Shown in pieces: positions 31,096 to 42,456 of a stretch of DNA of 64,000 bases. How positions within the stretch are numbered: position 1 is the first letter of the stretch; each line of letters starts with the position of its first letter. The DNA is from Fragilaria radians (lineage: Eukaryota > Bacillariophyta > Fragilariophyceae > Fragilariales > Fragilariaceae): contig CAAAJI010000015.1 of the NCBI GenBank assembly GCA_900642245.1, forward strand, positions 386,951-450,950, read 5' to 3'. A program made the translations under genes and the position numbers. The notes beneath the pieces are model-generated. The model had not been told where the DNA came from. It searched no databases and saw nothing but the letters and a program-made list of their open reading frames with translations.

Positions 31096-32568
31096 TTAAT
31101 TCCAAGCATGAGCTCGGACACCCTTTTGTCGAAGAGCCTGAAGGGTACGGTAGGAATCTCCCAGACGAGTACTAGACATATCTTGGAAGGATGCATGTGC
31201 CTCAATGTAGGATTGCAAGACATAATTGTCAGCATTGTTTACCTCCCACATAAGTTCATCGATATGTAGGTCCATCCCCGCATGATCCAAGACAAATTGG
31301 ATTAGAGATTCCTTAAAGGAAGCACTACTTCCACGATCTAACTTTAGGATGATGTAATCATTGACATCAATCTGTTCCATCATCTTGGTGGGTAAGAACA
31401 ATTGGTTGGGATCTTCTGTTGGTTGATCGGTGAGGGGAAGATATTCACGAAAGATACGGATATTCGTATCGGCCGGTACAGTGGGTGGGAAGGTATCTGC
31501 TTCAGGTGGAGTGTTGGGAGGTGCATAGGCACTAATTTCTTGAAAGTGTACCTCCCAACGTCCCCATGTTTTGATGATATACTCCAATCGACTCCAATCG
31601 GAGGATCCAACATCATATAGCATCTTGCGAGCATTCTGACGATCAAGGTATCCTGGACTTAGTACAAAGTTGGTAAGGTCAGCCAACAAGGGACTTGAGG
31701 GTAAACATCCTGCCAATGGGAAACGTAAGTGTGAAACAAGAGGTTCGATGTACTCGGTGTATTCCTCGTTGGTGAATTCATCAAAGTATACAAGCCTGGA
31801 TAGGACTGAATCAATTTTTTCATTTCCCCGTTGAAGGAAGGGTTGTTTGAAAACAGGACGTTGGGTAAGACCCTCTGGCATTTCATTGATGAAGAATTCG
31901 AATGAATCTCTATTTTCCGTATTGTACCATACATAGTGATTGGCATCTTCCAAGTAACACCATTTGAACATTTCTGGTTCTTCCGATCGACTACCACAAA
32001 TGGCATTGAGATAATCATGTAATTTTTCCTTTTGAGTATCAGATCCCAATAGTGAACGACAAAAACTCTGAGCTTGCATAATCTCATCAATTTGTCCTAT
32101 CCATTGAGTTTCCCACTCGGATGGTTCGTACCGTACGAAGCGTCTACGATTCGTCACAAGCGACGCAGCCTCTAGTTCAGGTTCTTCATTAGCCAATGTT
32201 TCTTGGATAACAGTCGCATCTTCATTCATTTCTTGTGTCTCGATGACTTCATCTTCAACACCATCGACAATTTCAACTTGAGATGCATCACCATTATTTT
32301 CCAACGTTGTCAATTGTTGATCTACTTCAGCTTGTTGAGCTTCTTGAAGAAAATCAATCAACTTACGATGCTGTTGTTGTTGTTGCTGTTGTGACAACGA
32401 ACGACGTCGTAATCCTCCAGAATGTTTGGATCCTGATGCATCACTGTCGAAAATGTCTGATGTAGTAGTAGTAGCACCATGTACAAAGTAGTAGGAAAGT
32501 CGACAACTACTCAAAATGACCCAAAAATACGAACCATGCACCAAAATCGAAGAGGTTGAAACTTTCAT
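31096..32568 (-). CDS. Secreted or membrane-anchored protein with FkbM/methyltransferase-like C-terminus
   Basis: Single-exon frame of 490 aa, ATG at 32568. A hydrophobic N-terminus (about residues 12-31) suggests a signal peptide or anchor, followed by a Ser/Thr/Gly linker and a run of seven Gln (about 60-66), then an acidic helical stretch. The globular part begins near residue 140. The C-terminal segment DYIILKLDRG (from about 404), then SLIQFVLDH, IDELMWEV and finally YRTLQALRQKGVRAHAW, follows the order I know from diatom FkbM/SAM-methyltransferase-like proteins (KLDI..., D-E-hhhE, then LRxxGVxAHxW). The usual acidic KxDxE is altered here (KLDRGSS), so activity is uncertain. Conserved Cys residues are few. 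Alternative reading: an uncharacterised secreted family sharing only this tail. Likely secretory pathway or outside the cell. Confidence 0.65.
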   Translation of the reverse strand: MKVSTSSILVHGSYFWVILSSCRLSYYFVHGATTTTSDIFDSDASGSKHSGGLRRRSLSQQQQQQQHRKLIDFLQEAQQAEVDQQLTTLENNGDASQVEIVDGVEDEVIETQEMNEDATVIQETLANEEPELEAASLVTNRRRFVRYEPSEWETQWIGQIDEIMQAQSFCRSLLGSDTQKEKLHDYLNAICGSRSEEPEMFKWCYLEDANHYVWYNTENRDSFEFFINEMPEGLTQRPVFKQPFLQRGNEKIDSVLSRLVYFDEFTNEEYTEYIEPLVSHLRFPLAGCLPSSPLLADLTNFVLSPGYLDRQNARKMLYDVGSSDWSRLEYIIKTWGRWEVHFQEISAYAPPNTPPEADTFPPTVPADTNIRIFREYLPLTDQPTEDPNQLFLPTKMMEQIDVNDYIILKLDRGSSASFKESLIQFVLDHAGMDLHIDELMWEVNNADNYVLQSYIEAHASFQDMSSTRLGDSYRTLQALRQKGVRAHAWN

Positions 32569-35109
32569 CTTTCACTTCAATGTATCGATCGATCTATCAG
32601 TAATAGAGAAAGATTGAGAATGAGATAAAGAATATGGATATACAAGTTATGATTCAATCTTTCTTGTGACCACTCACCCAATAATATACACCACCTTATT
32701 TTTTTTTTGTAACCCTTTGAATGAAATAATTTCTCGTTCCAAGCCGAGCGAACCTTTAGCTTTTGACTAGTATTTTTGTCTTACCCTTTACGTAACATCT
32801 GGTAGTTTTTGAGTCGTCGTTTTCTTACCGACACTCGGGAATGACATGAAAACCCAAAGATTTATACGGAGCCATTTGATTTGATTTCCTTCGTAGGAAG
32901 ATCCCTAACATTTATTGTGTTGGCATTACGTTTTGGAATCTAGGGAAGGAATCACCTTTCCAAGAATTTTCTGTATACTCGATATGGTGTGGAATATATA
33001 TAAACTAATATTCGATTGTTGCATTCAAAAAACTTTCTTTCTTAATGGATGCAATGACTTTCACAATAGTACAATTAGGAATCTAATAGATATATACAGA
33101 AAAATATAACAGCGATTGAATCTTCCATATATTACATCAATATAGTTTACTATTAATTGTGAGAATCTTCTTCCAAATCTTTTCATTTTCTATGGAGAAA
33201 CCATGACACTGTATAGGGAACTAGAGTTCCAAAGAGACTTAAGTGATATCCCTTTGTAACTTGCTCTAGGAAATTTTTTTTTCAGAAATTCGTCACTTTT
33301 TCGTTTCTTTCCTTTCCTCGAAGTTTTTATGACACAAAATGCCTTTTCAACACATTGGCCAATTCAAAAAGAATTGAAGCTTTACCATCCTCTTCCTATA
33401 CATGAAAAGACAAAACAAAAAAATTAAATCGGATTTGATGTGCTTGACTGATGCTCCCACTCTGTATTATTGTTTGCCTCATGGGTAGTATGGTTGACTA
33501 TAATGGTGTTTTTATGAGAAGACATCATTGATGTATGTATTCATAAATCTGAATATGCAATAGATTTCGAACAAATAACAATTTGGTTCCCTGTCTTATT
33601 TTTTTATACCGCTACCAAGTGAAATCCCTTTACCCTACTGCATTTTAATTCTTTTTTAAACCGTTTCAAAGTTCAAGTTTTCACCCTAATTCAGTATGAA
33701 GCACTTTGACATTTCTTTCTATCTATCTATATTTTTAACCTGTCCATTGATTTAATGGCATCAAATTTGATATCTGAACTATGGAGAATAATTCAAAATT
33801 AGCATCAATCTGATTGGCTGAAGCTTAGACTTAGATTTCTAGATTTTTATGTTTCTGGCAAAGGAGTGAATCCTCTGGTTCATCAATACTGATTTCAATT
33901 TTGATGTATTGTAATGAGATTATTCTGTTTGATGCTTCCTGAATTATTTTGTACTCTTCCGTATTCAAGTTTGCTTTTTTGAAACAATGTCTATCTTCTG
34001 TGATATAAATTATGTTCATATCTGAAAGTGTTGTACTTTTTGTGTATTTTAGTAATGAGTACCTTCCACTCTCCCAATTGCTTTCATACATTCTTGCTAC
34101 ACTTAGATATTGGTTGTTTGGTAAACTGAAATCACTAAGTATGTGAAAGAACATTTCAAATTACAATGATTACTGGCAAGAAGAAAGTAATTTAAGCAAA
34201 TTAAGTGTGGGTCAAGAATTGACATAGATCTGTTGTTCATAAATTTGGAGATTTGATCTGTTTAGTAAGATTCTTCATATATTCAAACATTAGCCATTTC
34301 ATCTCTTGGAAATAGAGACAAACTCCATAGAAAAATTAGATCAAGGAATGCAAATTATTTGGATAGAATCCATCCAAATTTAGCAATTTATTTATTTGGG
34401 ATTTAGTAAATTGATAGCGAGACCCAATCCATATCGGGCTAAAGGGTTAGCCCAACGTGTGTATGTAGGCTTAATTGCTAATCAGATTTTGAATTCAAGG
34501 GTTAAGCGTGAATAAATAATGGATGTTAGAAATAAGCTGACGTTGGGTGTGGGATGGAAAACTGTAGTTGAAGTTCAAAGTTTGGTATTCTGTTTCAATA
34601 TCCGATCAATCGGATAAGAAAGGATGTGAAAAGTGTAAGTAGACATACACATATGACAAATGCATAATTTAATATGAATGACTCCTCAATTTAAGCGATT
34701 GAGATGCTTCAGCATTTCAGATATAGGGACAATCCAAACTTTGATCTTGTTCAAATTTAACTTGTCCCCTAATCACGTTGGTTTCGCAATAAATCTTAGT
34801 GTATTGGTCAATTTTCTGAAATTTTGGGAGACGAATTGTTTAAACGATACTTTCGACGTTAATTAATCAAAAGTCCAATGGGCCAAATCCTGTCGTATAT
34901 GCTTCACGAATAAGACTTACCTCATTTAGGATGTTGATCTTATTCACGAACAGGAAAAGCAGGTAATTAAAATAGCAAACGAGAATCAATTTATAATTGC
35001 GAAGAGTGCGACTAGGGATTCGTGAACCAAACGAACGTTGTCTTTTCCCCCAGAAAGGTTCATATCTTTGTCATTCAAAAGAGTCTCAAACTTTGTTGCA
35101 AAACTTAAC
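32569..35109. other. Long intergenic region, no gene recognised
   Basis: AT-rich. The frames at 32915-33109, 33831-34154 and 34678-34866 have no motif and no homologue in the window. The first 200 bases should contain the promoter of the minus-strand gene ending at 31096. No transposon terminus was noticed. Confidence 0.4.
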
Positions 35110-35670
35110 ATGTTGACTCCTGATTTTACCTCTTCGGCATTTCCGATTCGATCTACATCCAATGCTGACACCCTATCACCTCCTTTAAAACGCAAAAGAG
35201 TTAGATTTTCTACAACGTTGACTGAAGAGTATATGATTCCTCACCGAAGATGTAAGCTGGGCCTTCCAGTTTCGACCGAGCGACTTCTAAACCAACTATT
35301 CACATTACGATATCACCTTCAACTAGAGCGAGAGGTCATTGATCGTCAATCGCAACTTGAGTGTGAACTTTATGAACAGGGCGAGAAGCAATTCGAGAAG
35401 TTTGAGAGTAAGATGACGATACTGCAATTAGAGAAATCAATAGCAACACTTAACGAAAGAAATTCGCAAATGGACGATGAAATCTTCAGCATGAAAATGG
35501 ATATACTTCGTGTTAAAGGATTACTGCAACCTTTATTGAAGAAATTGGATGAAAGTGAACGTTCAAAAGAATCTATCTTGCTAGTTAGGAGCAGCTTTGC
35601 TACTTCATTAGTACATGAGCTTTGGAGTAAAGCTTCATTTCCCATTTTTGAGGGCTCGTGGGCCGCATAG
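35110..35670 (+). CDS. RVRF-motif helical protein, copy 1 (tail-to-tail pair)
   Basis: The frame is open from 35038, but the first ATG is at 35110 (186 aa). Alignment with the paralogue at 36975-36379 supports this start (TPDFTSSAFPIRS against SPDLDSTCFPLRS). The order is: a short N-terminus; a basic KRKRVRF motif (RVRF at residues 30-33), which has the RVxF form used to dock protein phosphatase 1; a conserved block (IPHRRCKLGLPVSTERL); and then about 100 residues of charged helix with coiled-coil character (LEREVIDRQSQLECELYEQ, then QMDDEIFSMKMDILRVKG). I do not recognise the family. PP1 docking is inference from four residues. The gene converges on its paralogue with about 700 bp between the stops. 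Confidence 0.65.
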   Translation: MLTPDFTSSAFPIRSTSNADTLSPPLKRKRVRFSTTLTEEYMIPHRRCKLGLPVSTERLLNQLFTLRYHLQLEREVIDRQSQLECELYEQGEKQFEKFESKMTILQLEKSIATLNERNSQMDDEIFSMKMDILRVKGLLQPLLKKLDESERSKESILLVRSSFATSLVHELWSKASFPIFEGSWAA

Positions 35671-36378
35671 ATGCAAACATAGCCTGCTGTCGATTTTCGA
35701 TAACATCCCGTATGTACATATAGAATCGTTATTAATCATAAAATATAACTTCATTGAATACACAATTATCATTAGATTTCCAGGATCTTAAAATCTCAAC
35801 CAAAACGAAGTAGCATGAGAGACTAGTAATTTCAAGGTTTTCCTCGATAATTTCTCTCCTTGGTGTTACTTTATTTAAAATCTCGACACTCAAAATCGAT
35901 ATCTCCTGTCATCTCATTGATGCCGAAATTGATTTTTGTATCGCCTCTCGAATTAACATTGGCTAGGGAGGTGTGTGAACACTCAATCCAATCCTCATGC
36001 CTTCATCCATAGTCTGCTGACCTCGTCTTACATCCATGGTATTGCATTGACGCTGATAATGCTTTTAACGGTGTAGTAGAACCAACACTTTGATAGTGGA
36101 AAAGTAAGAGTGTAATCCAATTCCTTAACATTTGGATTGTAGAAGGACAAACTTGACATTTTTAAATGATACAATACAATAGTTATTAAAAAAAAATTGG
36201 ATGTTTAAATAGAAAAATTGAAAAGGTATATTTATTTAGAGGGTTTGTATTAAGGACACATTGAGTTATTGTAGAAGAAACAATTTGATACTATGCATCT
36301 ACCAAAATGTGGGTGAAATATACAATTATGCACATTATACCAATTCTTGAGTGTGATCTCACCATTCCAAAATGATTT
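35671..36378. other. Spacer between the convergent RVRF paralogues
   Basis: 708 bases without a supported gene, holding both 3' UTRs. I see no clear extension of the inverted repeat into this spacer at the nucleotide level. Confidence 0.4.
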
Positions 36379-36975
36379 TCATTTCATCGAAGTGAAAGAT
36401 AATTCTCGTTTCCAGAAGTTTTGATCCATGAACTTCTCGACGCTGAGGACGGTCATCATGTTCCGTTTGCTTGAGTGATCCTTTGTCATTAGAATCAATT
36501 TCTTTCGTAAAATATTTTCAAACCCCTTGAAGCGAAGTATGTCTAATTTCATATGAAATATTTCTTCATCTAGTTGTTGATATTGCAATTCTAATGACGC
36601 CATAGACTTTTCAGATAGGAAGTTAATCATGTCAAACTCATTGGTGACCAATAAGTCATCGAATAGATCAAAGAGCTCGAATTCCACTCGTGACTGACTT
36701 TTTAGGAAATCTCGCTCGTTTGCTAAAACTGCTTTCAATCGAAGTGTTTCAAGATACAACCGTTCCGTCAAAATAGGAAGATTCTGCTGACAATTACGAT
36801 GTGGAACTTCAAAAATATCATCTATCAATGGGGTTGCAAATCGTACTCGCTTTTTCTTGCATTGCGTCGGTGCGCATCGAGTGGGTCGAGTGAACTTAAC
36901 GTTGCAGCATGCAGCGGATCTTAATGGGAAGCACGTTGAATCCAAATCTGGAGACAAAAGGGTTTTGTGAAACAT
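36379..36975 (-). CDS. RVRF-motif helical protein, copy 2 (tail-to-tail pair)
   Basis: A 198-aa frame with ATG at 36975. It shares with copy 1 the N-terminal FPLRS block, the basic KKKRVRF motif (RVRF at residues 43-46), the VPHRNCQQNLPILTERL block and the helix YQQLDEEIFHMKLDILRFKG. Elsewhere it is strongly diverged and it has a different C-terminus. Conservation of exactly the RVRF, PHR-C and ILRxKG blocks across otherwise divergent proteins suggests that these are the functional parts. Family unknown; possible PP1 partner by motif only. Single exon. Confidence 0.65.
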   Translation of the reverse strand: MFHKTLLSPDLDSTCFPLRSAACCNVKFTRPTRCAPTQCKKKRVRFATPLIDDIFEVPHRNCQQNLPILTERLYLETLRLKAVLANERDFLKSQSRVEFELFDLFDDLLVTNEFDMINFLSEKSMASLELQYQQLDEEIFHMKLDILRFKGFENILRKKLILMTKDHSSKRNMMTVLSVEKFMDQNFWKRELSFTSMK

Positions 36976-37299
36976 GGTCTTTGTTCATTTGTAATTGTGG
37001 GGAAACATGTGGTTTTGTGGAAGTTAATTTCAGAGTATCAATAAGCCCTCAGACTCGTCACAGTGTGGCATTTTATTTAATGTCAAGATCGTGTCGTAAC
37101 ACTTTTTCCTAAAAGCATAGACATTATAAAAAATTATCACATAAGCCTTACCCAAGCCATAGGTCATAGCGTAATCGAGAGAAGGTGGAAAAAGCCAGTG
37201 AAATAAATCTCAACAACAGATATGACTGACTCACGTTTAACTTGAGTACAAAAGAACTTTTTTAATCCTAAGGAGAAATCACAATTATGCCGCTATGAC
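36976..37299. other. Upstream region of RVRF copy 2
   Basis: No gene supported. It should contain the promoter of the minus-strand gene. Confidence 0.35.
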
Positions 37300-37811
37300 T
37301 AGTTACTAAAGGTGCCAACAGCCCAGCTTTCTGTCTGGTTGTTACAAACAGACAGCAAAACAAGCCATTTGGTCCGGCTGTCATCAAACAGCCACAAACA
37401 GCCAAAAGACAATGATGAGTGAACGAGGAGCTCCAGACGCGTCAGGACAAGGGGCTGAGGCCCCTTTGGATAATTTTGATGTTACTAATGCTAATTCCTT
37501 GACTGACAAGAAGGGAACCTTCTATTTGAAATGACAGGCATCAAAAAGGCACTGGGACTTTAGTTCATTTGGTTGTGAAGAAAGGCTCAAAAATTGAAAA
37601 CTTAAAAAGTGTACATGCAATTAATGGATATTGTATAGTGTGTCACAAGGACATTACAAATTCATATGCAAGTGGGAATTCTGTCTACATACATGTAGAA
37701 AAGCAACACAAGAAAAGACTATACCAACTTTGTGAGGAAAATGATGCATCGCCCAAGAAGAAACAAACGCAACTTGATGATTTCTTCTCCAGCAGGCCCA
37801 TGCTTTGGTAG
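37300..37811 (+). mobile_element. hAT-like transposon remnant with BED-type zinc finger
   Basis: At about 37544-37800, in two frames, the sequence reads WDFSSFG, then CIVCHKDI, then a GNSVYIHVEKQHKKR segment, i.e. a C-x2-C...H-x4-H BED-like finger, followed by TQLDDFFSS, which is common after the BED finger in hAT transposases. A stop precedes the finger and the catalytic domain is absent. Upstream (37310-37410) short motifs such as ACAAACAG and CAGCC recur several times in both orientations, as in subterminal repeats of hAT elements. It is a 5' fragment of a dead element. Confidence 0.55.
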
Positions 37812-38529
37812 CTGAAGGTGTCTTTGCAAAAATTTGTTATTTTCTCTTACATTCAATGGAATTGGATTTTTTCCATTCTTTGACCAGATTTTTCTTTCAT
37901 AATGATACAAAATAAACTTTCTAACAAAACATAATCAGGTAAGAACTGGACCAAAAATTGATCTAACAGGAAGTGGAGTTGGATATGGTGATATGGCTTT
38001 TGGGATCTAGCATCAGTGGATTCTGTTTCCCTAGATGTGATATCATTGAAAGCAAACAAAATGCTTCAGGACTCTTGTAGGATTTGAATCATTAGCCCAT
38101 ACCCATGATGTGATAGCTACTTCAACCTCTCCTCAAGAATTCAAGGCTTTTAATTCATGTATTAGTGTAAGTCTTGACATCCTTGACTTGCGGATTTCTC
38201 TTTTTCCTTTTTTCAATTCAACTTTATCTTGCGTTTGTTTTTATTTGCTTAATCTGTACCAAGCAACATGTGTGCCTACATGTAGCACCACTATCTTGCA
38301 ATCTCCAATAATCCCAAATAGATATGAATGGTAAAATATCTGAGGTAGGAAGGATGTTGAAATACCATCCCTTTAATCAAACAATCATATATGTTAATTA
38401 TGAATGGTAAAGTGAACATAAATTGAAAAATCAGCAGTTAAAAGAGTGACCACAATTATAACTACACTGATCAAATTAATACAGTTGAATCTTAGAGTAA
38501 GATAAAAGGTTTTAATATATGCGCACTGC
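37812..38529. other. Degenerate sequence downstream of the hAT relic
   Basis: It may include further hAT debris (broken frames near 37970-38090), but no domain can be assigned. No other gene supported. Confidence 0.3.
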
Positions 38530-39070
38530 TCTATATGAGAATTGAGATAGAAAAATTATGTCCCATTTTAAGGAAATTATGATAAGCTACTCTTGTATTC
38601 TAATCGTGAAAAAATGAAGTGTTAACTGACTAACTTTACATTATGATAATATTTGTTTAGACCATTCTTTTATTTATTGTCTTTTGGCTATGCCAGCATG
38701 TCAAATATCTTTTGACTGCTCTTTATTTAGAGCTAAACATATTAAATATAAAAAGATTTGTGAAACACATGTGATTTATTATCACCTAAATTTTAGAGAC
38801 CTTTGATTAGTATCATCAAAAATTTGTTAACCGAAAGAACAACAAATACAATTATTGTCATTTTTGTTTTTAGATGTGCTAATGTACTTGATATCTTTTT
38901 CATCAAGATTAGCATGTACTAGCAACACTGGACGTCTCCAAATGTTGGTACAAAATAACATCTCTTGAATTAATCTCATTTATAGTTTAATACGGTTTGT
39001 TTAACTCAAATCATGAAGTTTTATCTTCTAGGATTGTAAAATGTAATACACGCACCTCCAACTAGGGATA
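38530..39070 (+). mobile_element. Retroelement debris related to 54.6-55.0 kb, ending in LTR-like sequence
   Basis: The stretch 38530-38890 aligns with about 54640-54970 (shared AAAATTATGT, GACTACTCTTGT-like, TGAAACACATGTGATTTATTATCACCTAAAT and TTTTAGATGTACTAA-like blocks). It continues into ACTAGCAACACTGGACGTCTCC (near 38918), resembling the GGTACAGGACGTCTCC block of the LTR-like repeats at 18.7 and 22.9 kb. A more degraded version of the last part occurs at about 42900-43060. Non-coding. Confidence 0.5.
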
Positions 39071-41166
39071 CATCCATGATTAGAGGTATATGTACAGGAA
39101 TTAGAGGTCGGTTAGTTCAGTCCAGAAAAACTGCTTGAGCTTTAAAGCTGTTCTATCATATTATCAAGCCGCTATTACACTCTTTAGCTGTACATGAATT
39201 CATATAATTTCTCACTTAAAACCTTTTAAAACGTTTCCATCGCATTCAAGAGAACGATTGAGAGCTTTCCATTATTATGAATGAGAAAATGAATATTGAT
39301 TGCATCACCAGTTATACTCGAAAGCTTGGGTTTATCAAGCAAGCCACTTATTGATAATTATTACAGACGTTACAGCTGCTTTGTCAAATGCAGCAAGTAA
39401 TAACGGTGGACCATTTTTCATCCGTTAGATGTGGAAATGCTGTTTTGAGTATCGGAAATTTCTTTTTCCTTCTGAGCGTATGTATTCGACATGAATTTGG
39501 GTAATAGCTGTCTGCACATTCAAATTATCCTTGTTCATGATTTTTTCCCCTTTATCTACTTTTTTAGGTCTGCAATTTGTGTACTTACGTTTTATCTTCA
39601 GTTTTGTATAATTACAGTTTTAATTTGATTCCTGGATTCGGTTTCGCTCCTTAGATAGTTTATTTGATTGCTTTTGATGGTTGCCACAATTCTAAGTCTA
39701 TCTTTTATTGGAGGGAGTGAATTGGTTTTGAAATTGCCATTTCCTTTGCATTAGCGATATCTATTTTCAACTTAAGCAATCAATCAATATTCTACTCAAG
39801 AATATCATTAAGCTGCTCAAAATGAATGTCTATAGTAGCATCATTTTTTGTATATTACCAAAGCAAATAATTTCATTAATTTATGAGTTTAAATTAATGG
39901 GAAAGTGTTATGAATGGCACTATGTCTCGGGAGAACATTTCCTTGTTGACTCTGCATTGGTGAGATGTAGGTGAAAAACTTATGGTGATATAGTCATTAA
40001 GTGATTGAGATATGCATTCCGAACAGATATAACTGAAATAATCCACTCATCAGAAATAGGATTTTATGAGATTTTGTATAGGTCTTGTTCTTAATTGTTT
40101 CTGTTTGAGTTGTAGAGGTCCGCAAAATTTGATATGACAGCTCTAAAAATAATATTTCCAGTGTATTTACGAGTCAGTATACCATCGAAAGGAAATATAA
40201 AATTTGCCATTGAGTGAACTCTAAACTTTTAGCACTAATCTTGACAATATGGAAGACTTCGTTGCTGCTGTATGTTATTCTTGATGACATCTGAAGGCTC
40301 AAGTATCTGATTGCAATTAGAATCATTTTTCAAGAATGAGCATAGATCATTTTTCTAATCATCACTTTCAATTCATACCTCATCTTGGTATTTTATACGG
40401 CTTACAAAGAGTTTTCGTTCCTGTTCGTTTACGACTGCTGTCATTGCATGTTTAAAACATTATTTTCCCAGCGTAGAATTCACATTCCAAGCTCTATTTA
40501 GTAAAGTGATGAAGCTTCTTAAATCTTACCTAAATCATTGCTTGCATTTAAACCTTTACTATGTAGCTTTTTATTTCGCTTCACTAAATTATGCTAGCGC
40601 TAAGTCCTATGTATAACTGTCGAAATGATTGTTTCATCTAAAGCTGTATTCTGCTTGCCATGTTGATGATAACTTCAAATGCTTTTCTAAATCGCTTCAA
40701 TTTTGGATACATATTCTTTGGAATTGCTTTGGATTCACCCTTTTGCGCTAAGAATTCAAATACGCTATTCTGAATGGAGTACAATGACTTTTTCTATGCA
40801 TCAAGTTAGCTCTTCATCACACAAGGTTTGATGTGTTGATTGTAATAATGATAACTGACAAAAATATACACTATTGCAAAGGCGTATTTATAGAATGTGT
40901 TTCCCTGTGCAGCAAATCAGTTGCAATATTCCTATTTGCTTTAGGCATTTAGTTTCGGAAATTCTAATACCTATAGCGTTGTTTGCTTTCAAGGTTTTTA
41001 GACCTCATCAAGATTCGGGAATGAATTCACAACGAATCTTTTCTTTCGAATTTACATGGCGTCGGACCGCTGTCCTACAGGTACTGCTCATTTCATTTCA
41101 GTCTTGCTTCCTTGGACGAATGGAAAGTCGCATCAAACGGAATCTGAACGGCATATTTCTTATCAT
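39071..41166. other. Intergenic and upstream region of the DUF6824 gene
   Basis: About 2.1 kb without a recognised gene. The last 110 bases are open in the DUF6824 frame but lie upstream of the conserved start; they probably belong to the 5' UTR. The segment just before (about 41085-41150) resembles the 5' UTR of the paralogues at 51.4 and 60.2 kb. Confidence 0.4.
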
Positions 41167-42456
41167 ATGTCAGACAAAAAGAGTCCAGCAGTGAATCCCT
41201 TGGAGGAAGCGATGTTTGAACCATTAGAGAGCATCTCATATAGCGATGACTTCTTTATATCTGAGGTGACTATGTTGACAACTCCCAATAACAATGAAAT
41301 GAATGATTCCTCCGACAAATCTCATGAAGTGGGCCGAAGAATCCTTAAGCAGAGCGCAAATACCGTGTATGTGGATCAACGAAGTTTCCCACCCCAGAAT
41401 TATTTAAAGGACGAAGACCCTGATACGGAAAACATCAACCTTCGCTTACCTCTCCAATGTAAGGAAAAGAAGATACCATTTTCAAAATTGTCACAAAAAC
41501 AATATTTAGATAAAATCATGACATCCGATAGTCATGACAATGAAGCATTGGATACCACTCTCAGTGGGGATGATATCCTCAGAGACGAATTATTGGAATC
41601 TATTGAAATTAGCATTAAAAGCATAAGCCTGACCGATATCGATAAATTTGGATATTTCGACACAAATCTAGATCTTTTCACCGCTGCCTCTCTACATTCT
41701 AAGGACAGCTTAGAAGTCTGGGACGCTTTGGAATTGATTGACCAAAAACAGGAAGAAAGAGTTACACAAAGCGAAACGTCGAATTGTCAACTTGAATCGT
41801 CAACATCTGAAAAAGAGAGTGACAAGAATAAAGCAGCAAGAGCTATCCAAAGTGGGACAAATATCCAGGCATCTGACATTGCCTTCGTTGGTTTTCAGGA
41901 TATCACCGAGGCAGAAAGACCAAAAAATGCAATACATTCCACGCTGTTTTCCACGGTAGAAAAGGTTGCAAGGAACAACGCAACATTAGATGCAAGCAAG
42001 CCAGCAAGCTTTATCATAGCTAATTTCGATTCTAACGAACCATTCAACACTTCAGGATTTGCACCAAGTGACGTTCAGAAATCCGTAATAGCCTTGGCTG
42101 AGAAAATAAAGTCTGAAGCTCAAGAAAGGAAGTGTTCAAAACGAAAACTATCGAACGAACCATCAATTAAACTGTATTTCGAAAAGCGAGATGTTGATGT
42201 CTTATTTGGGCGGGGATCAGGTCCCAACACTCACAACAAATCATTTCGTGAATATGTGGCACAATATCAAGATTCCTACTTGAATGGAAATGCAGCAACA
42301 AAGGACGAGATTGTACAACATTTGATTGACTGGGTCCATAGTCAAGATGGGAGATTTCTCAAAAAAGATGACAATGGATGGTATGAAATGTCTGAAAAGG
42401 CAGTGAGAATTAAAGTCCGTCAACTTGTTCGGGAGACGAATATAAATATTAAATGA
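41167..42456 (+). CDS. DUF6824-domain protein, copy 1
   Basis: A 429-aa protein when started at 41167. An in-frame ATG at 41056 also exists, but the start at 41167 is the one conserved with the paralogues (MSDKK... against MSNPEDAM). After it comes the shared acidic block AMFEPLESISYSDDFFISEV. The middle is low-complexity, acidic and Ser/Thr-rich, with a conserved LSGDDILRDEL segment. The C-terminal 95 residues (335-429) form the conserved domain: KLYFEKRDVDVLFGRGSG, then HNKSFREYVAQYQD, then GRFLKKDDNGWYE and KVRQLVRE. This matches the pattern I know as DUF6824, a domain expanded in diatoms and sometimes suggested to be DNA- or chromatin-related; no function is established. The paralogues at 51484 and 60267 are closer to each other than to this copy. 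Confidence 0.8.
   Translation: MSDKKSPAVNPLEEAMFEPLESISYSDDFFISEVTMLTTPNNNEMNDSSDKSHEVGRRILKQSANTVYVDQRSFPPQNYLKDEDPDTENINLRLPLQCKEKKIPFSKLSQKQYLDKIMTSDSHDNEALDTTLSGDDILRDELLESIEISIKSISLTDIDKFGYFDTNLDLFTAASLHSKDSLEVWDALELIDQKQEERVTQSETSNCQLESSTSEKESDKNKAARAIQSGTNIQASDIAFVGFQDITEAERPKNAIHSTLFSTVEKVARNNATLDASKPASFIIANFDSNEPFNTSGFAPSDVQKSVIALAEKIKSEAQERKCSKRKLSNEPSIKLYFEKRDVDVLFGRGSGPNTHNKSFREYVAQYQDSYLNGNAATKDEIVQHLIDWVHSQDGRFLKKDDNGWYEMSEKAVRIKVRQLVRETNINIK

Noticed and set aside
37310..37420. Repeated short motifs considered as a CRISPR-like array
   Set aside because: Motifs are short, irregularly spaced and in both orientations; they fit hAT subterminal repeats in a eukaryotic genome.
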